Position numbers and translations under genes: made by a program
DNA from: Nymphaea colorata
Taxonomy: Eukaryota > Streptophyta > Magnoliopsida > Nymphaeales > Nymphaeaceae
Assembly: GCF_008831285.2 (NCBI RefSeq)
Contig: NC_045138.2
Span: 19,563,934 to 19,627,933 of the forward strand
Length of the DNA: 64,000 nucleotides
Direction: 5' to 3'
Shown: one piece after another, positions 62,311-64,000 of the stretch
Position numbering within the stretch: position 1 is the first letter of the stretch
How the letters are laid out: each line of letters starts with the position of its first letter
The notes under the pieces: generated by a model
Databases searched by the model: none
What the model was told of the DNA's origin: nothing
Seen by the model: only the letters and a program-made list of their open reading frames with translations

Positions 62311-63474
62311 ATGGGCTGTAACTACAACAGCAATGCTGTCATGGACATAAACACATACTCTAAGTTTGTGACCACAACTCTGGTTATGCCGGAAGGCCGT
62401 GGCTGCCTTTATGATTATCTCACAAGAGAGTTAGGCAATCTCAATTCTCAAATCAACGGCAACAGGAACCACCACAATCAGACTGCAGCTGCCATCAGTG
62501 ACCTCAAGTCCTTTGTCGCCAACTCCATCAGCGATCTCTCTTCCAGGATAGCGCGGTTAGAATCAGCAAACGAAAAGCGAAAAAGCGAAGTGATTGCCGA
62601 GATCAACACGATCGCCGGTTTAGGCAATCGTCCGACAAGTTTCAAGGTAAAATGGCAGAATCCGGACGGATTCTCCAAAGACGTGGACATCAACTGCAAG
62701 GATGTCTACCACCTGATGGAGTCGATCATGAAGAACCTCTTCTCCTTCGTGGACGAGGCCATAGGCCTCGGAGATCGCCAGAACAAGGCCTCCTTCCCAC
62801 TGGTAAATGCTGAGACTGATACCAAGCGTGACAATTATGCTTCGAAGCAGTCCCTCAGAGAGCTGATCATAAATCAGGACAAGGAGAACTCAAATTTTCA
62901 GCTTGAAGTGGTAAAGAAGTACTTGTTTTGGCTGAGAACTTTGAACCCCAAAGAACTAAAAATGCATAATATCCATACTTGGATCGAAACGAATAAGACC
63001 AACGTGGTGAATTCGATGAAGGATTTTGAGGCCAAATTCTTGGTGCACGATAAGAAAATGGACGCAGTCTTGTTGGCACTGAACATAGACGTTGGCAAGA
63101 TCAAGATAGAACTTGTAAATGCCTCTAACCTGAACATCAAGAGGCAAGTAGACGTCATGTCCGACCAACTCAGACTCTACAAGCAGGAGCAGGTCAATCT
63201 GCTGCAAGCCATTGCCAATAAAGAGGATCAGATCAGGAAGCTCCAAGAGAAATCGAAATCTGAGATTGAAGCTCTGAATAACCGAATCCGTTATCTTGAA
63301 GAAAGGCTTACTGGTGTGAAGACAGAGGAGCCCGGAGAATTCCTCGACATGTTGGAAGCGAAGGAGTCTGATGGAGAATCAGAGTACCACTACTCTGAAA
63401 CAGAGTCAGAACTGCAAAGCGAAGATGATGATCAAGAGAAGCTGCTTCAATCTATTAATCACCGTGGAACCTAG
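62311..63474 (+). CDS. Coiled-coil family member with type B N-terminus and acidic tail, 387 aa
   Basis: Residues 1-50 are the type B module shared with the 133-aa protein: MDINTYSKFVTTTLVMPEG, CLYDYLTREL. A heptad region (55-100) leads to the central segment shared with the 355-aa and 1280-aa proteins: IAGLGNRPTSFKVKW, DVDINCKDVYHLMESIMKN, LFSFVDEAIGLGDR. Then come a helical part (LEVVKKYLFWLRTLNPKELK, IHTWIETNK), a second coil (NASNLNIKRQVDVMSDQLRL, YKQEQVNLLQAI, YLEERLTG) and an acidic end (FLDMLEAKESDGESEYHYSE). That acidic end is colinear with residues 186-213 of the polyprotein, where it leads into the pol part. So this gene looks like the complete coiled-coil unit without pol. No enzyme motif, signal peptide or membrane span is seen. 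The ATG at 62311 follows an A-rich leader and is the first in frame. Function unknown. Confidence 0.78.
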   Translation: MGCNYNSNAVMDINTYSKFVTTTLVMPEGRGCLYDYLTRELGNLNSQINGNRNHHNQTAAAISDLKSFVANSISDLSSRIARLESANEKRKSEVIAEINTIAGLGNRPTSFKVKWQNPDGFSKDVDINCKDVYHLMESIMKNLFSFVDEAIGLGDRQNKASFPLVNAETDTKRDNYASKQSLRELIINQDKENSNFQLEVVKKYLFWLRTLNPKELKMHNIHTWIETNKTNVVNSMKDFEAKFLVHDKKMDAVLLALNIDVGKIKIELVNASNLNIKRQVDVMSDQLRLYKQEQVNLLQAIANKEDQIRKLQEKSKSEIEALNNRIRYLEERLTGVKTEEPGEFLDMLEAKESDGESEYHYSETESELQSEDDDQEKLLQSINHRGT

Positions 63475-64000
63475 TGCGTCTCAGACTTAGTTTACATGTC
63501 TAGGCTCAGCATCATCTTGTCATGCATTTTTAGCTTCTTCGTGGGTGTTGAATCTGTTTCTCTGTGTTTGATCTCTGTTCTTCCTTTTTCTTCTGGTTGG
63601 TTTATGAGGTTGTGAAATTTTGTCATATTCCGTAGTTAGGGTTAAATCTTCATGTTTTCTTCTTTCTTGGATTTCTTGTGGAAAAAACTACTGATAAAAA
63701 TAAAACTGTGGAAGGAAGCGGTGCTTCTGGAATCTTTAGATCTCTTGGTTATGCAGAAAATTACAAGCTAGTGAGAATCTTTCTGTTGTCTTTAATTCAA
63801 CAAATTTTCGATGAAGTTCTCTTGGTTCGCGAAAGATGCAGAGACACAGAGGAAAGAGGTTACCTGCAACCATGATTTGAAAAGCTTTCTGCAACTTTTT
63901 CATGTTGCAGGGAAGGCGAAAAACTGGTTTTTTTTTAGAAACAGGGCTTTGCAGTTTTACCAAGCTAATCAGACGCTCTCTTAACCATCACAAATCTAAA
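63475..64000 (+). other. 3' region of the 387-aa gene
   Basis: T-rich DNA typical of a plant 3' untranslated region follows the stop. The 65-codon ORF at 63678-63875 is unrecognised and not supported as a gene. Confidence 0.4.

Overview
The window is nuclear DNA of a land plant, most likely an angiosperm. Genes are split by GT-AG introns. The protein families are plant-type: a PETER PAN/SSF1 Brix protein, an ECT-type YTH m6A reader, a sieve element occlusion (SEO) protein and a vacuolar H+-PPase relic. Intergenic DNA is AT-rich and full of TA/CA/GA microsatellites, small hAT-like elements and decayed LINE, copia and LTR-retrotransposon pieces. I cannot name the species. An SEO gene argues against a grass or a non-seed plant.

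Layout. 0-10 kb: LINE endonuclease relic, a possible small membrane-protein gene (2519-2821), a broken type I V-PPase copy on the minus strand (4865-6127) and a decayed LTR element (about 7.4-9.7 kb). 10-15 kb: intact seven-exon PPAN gene, plus strand. 18-23 kb: intact nine-exon ECT2-like m6A reader, plus strand. 24-26.5 kb: copia and LINE relics. 27-34 kb: intact seven-exon SEO gene, minus strand, with an unusual Ala/Thr repeat tail and its promoter near 33.6 kb. 34-41 kb: mostly repeats. 41-64 kb: a cluster of four related genes. One is a 1280-residue pararetrovirus-like polyprotein (minus); the others are coiled-coil proteins of 133 aa (plus), 355 aa (minus) and 387 aa (plus).

The most interesting part is the 27-64 kb block. 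The four cluster genes form two head-to-head pairs and share sequence modules at their N-termini and centres. The polyprotein has an uninterrupted 3.8-kb reading frame, yet the acidic residues expected at its reverse-transcriptase and RNase H active sites are substituted. That fits a long-retained, possibly domesticated protein better than a live element. The two minus-strand cluster genes and the SEO gene also carry the same promoter module: a paired TGACG/TGACATCA motif, a conserved block, a TATA box 140-175 bp downstream and a leader intron starting GTGAGTT. If real, this places a phloem-protein gene and a pararetrovirus-derived gene family under one kind of promoter. All splice models below were built by hand; each keeps one reading frame across all junctions.
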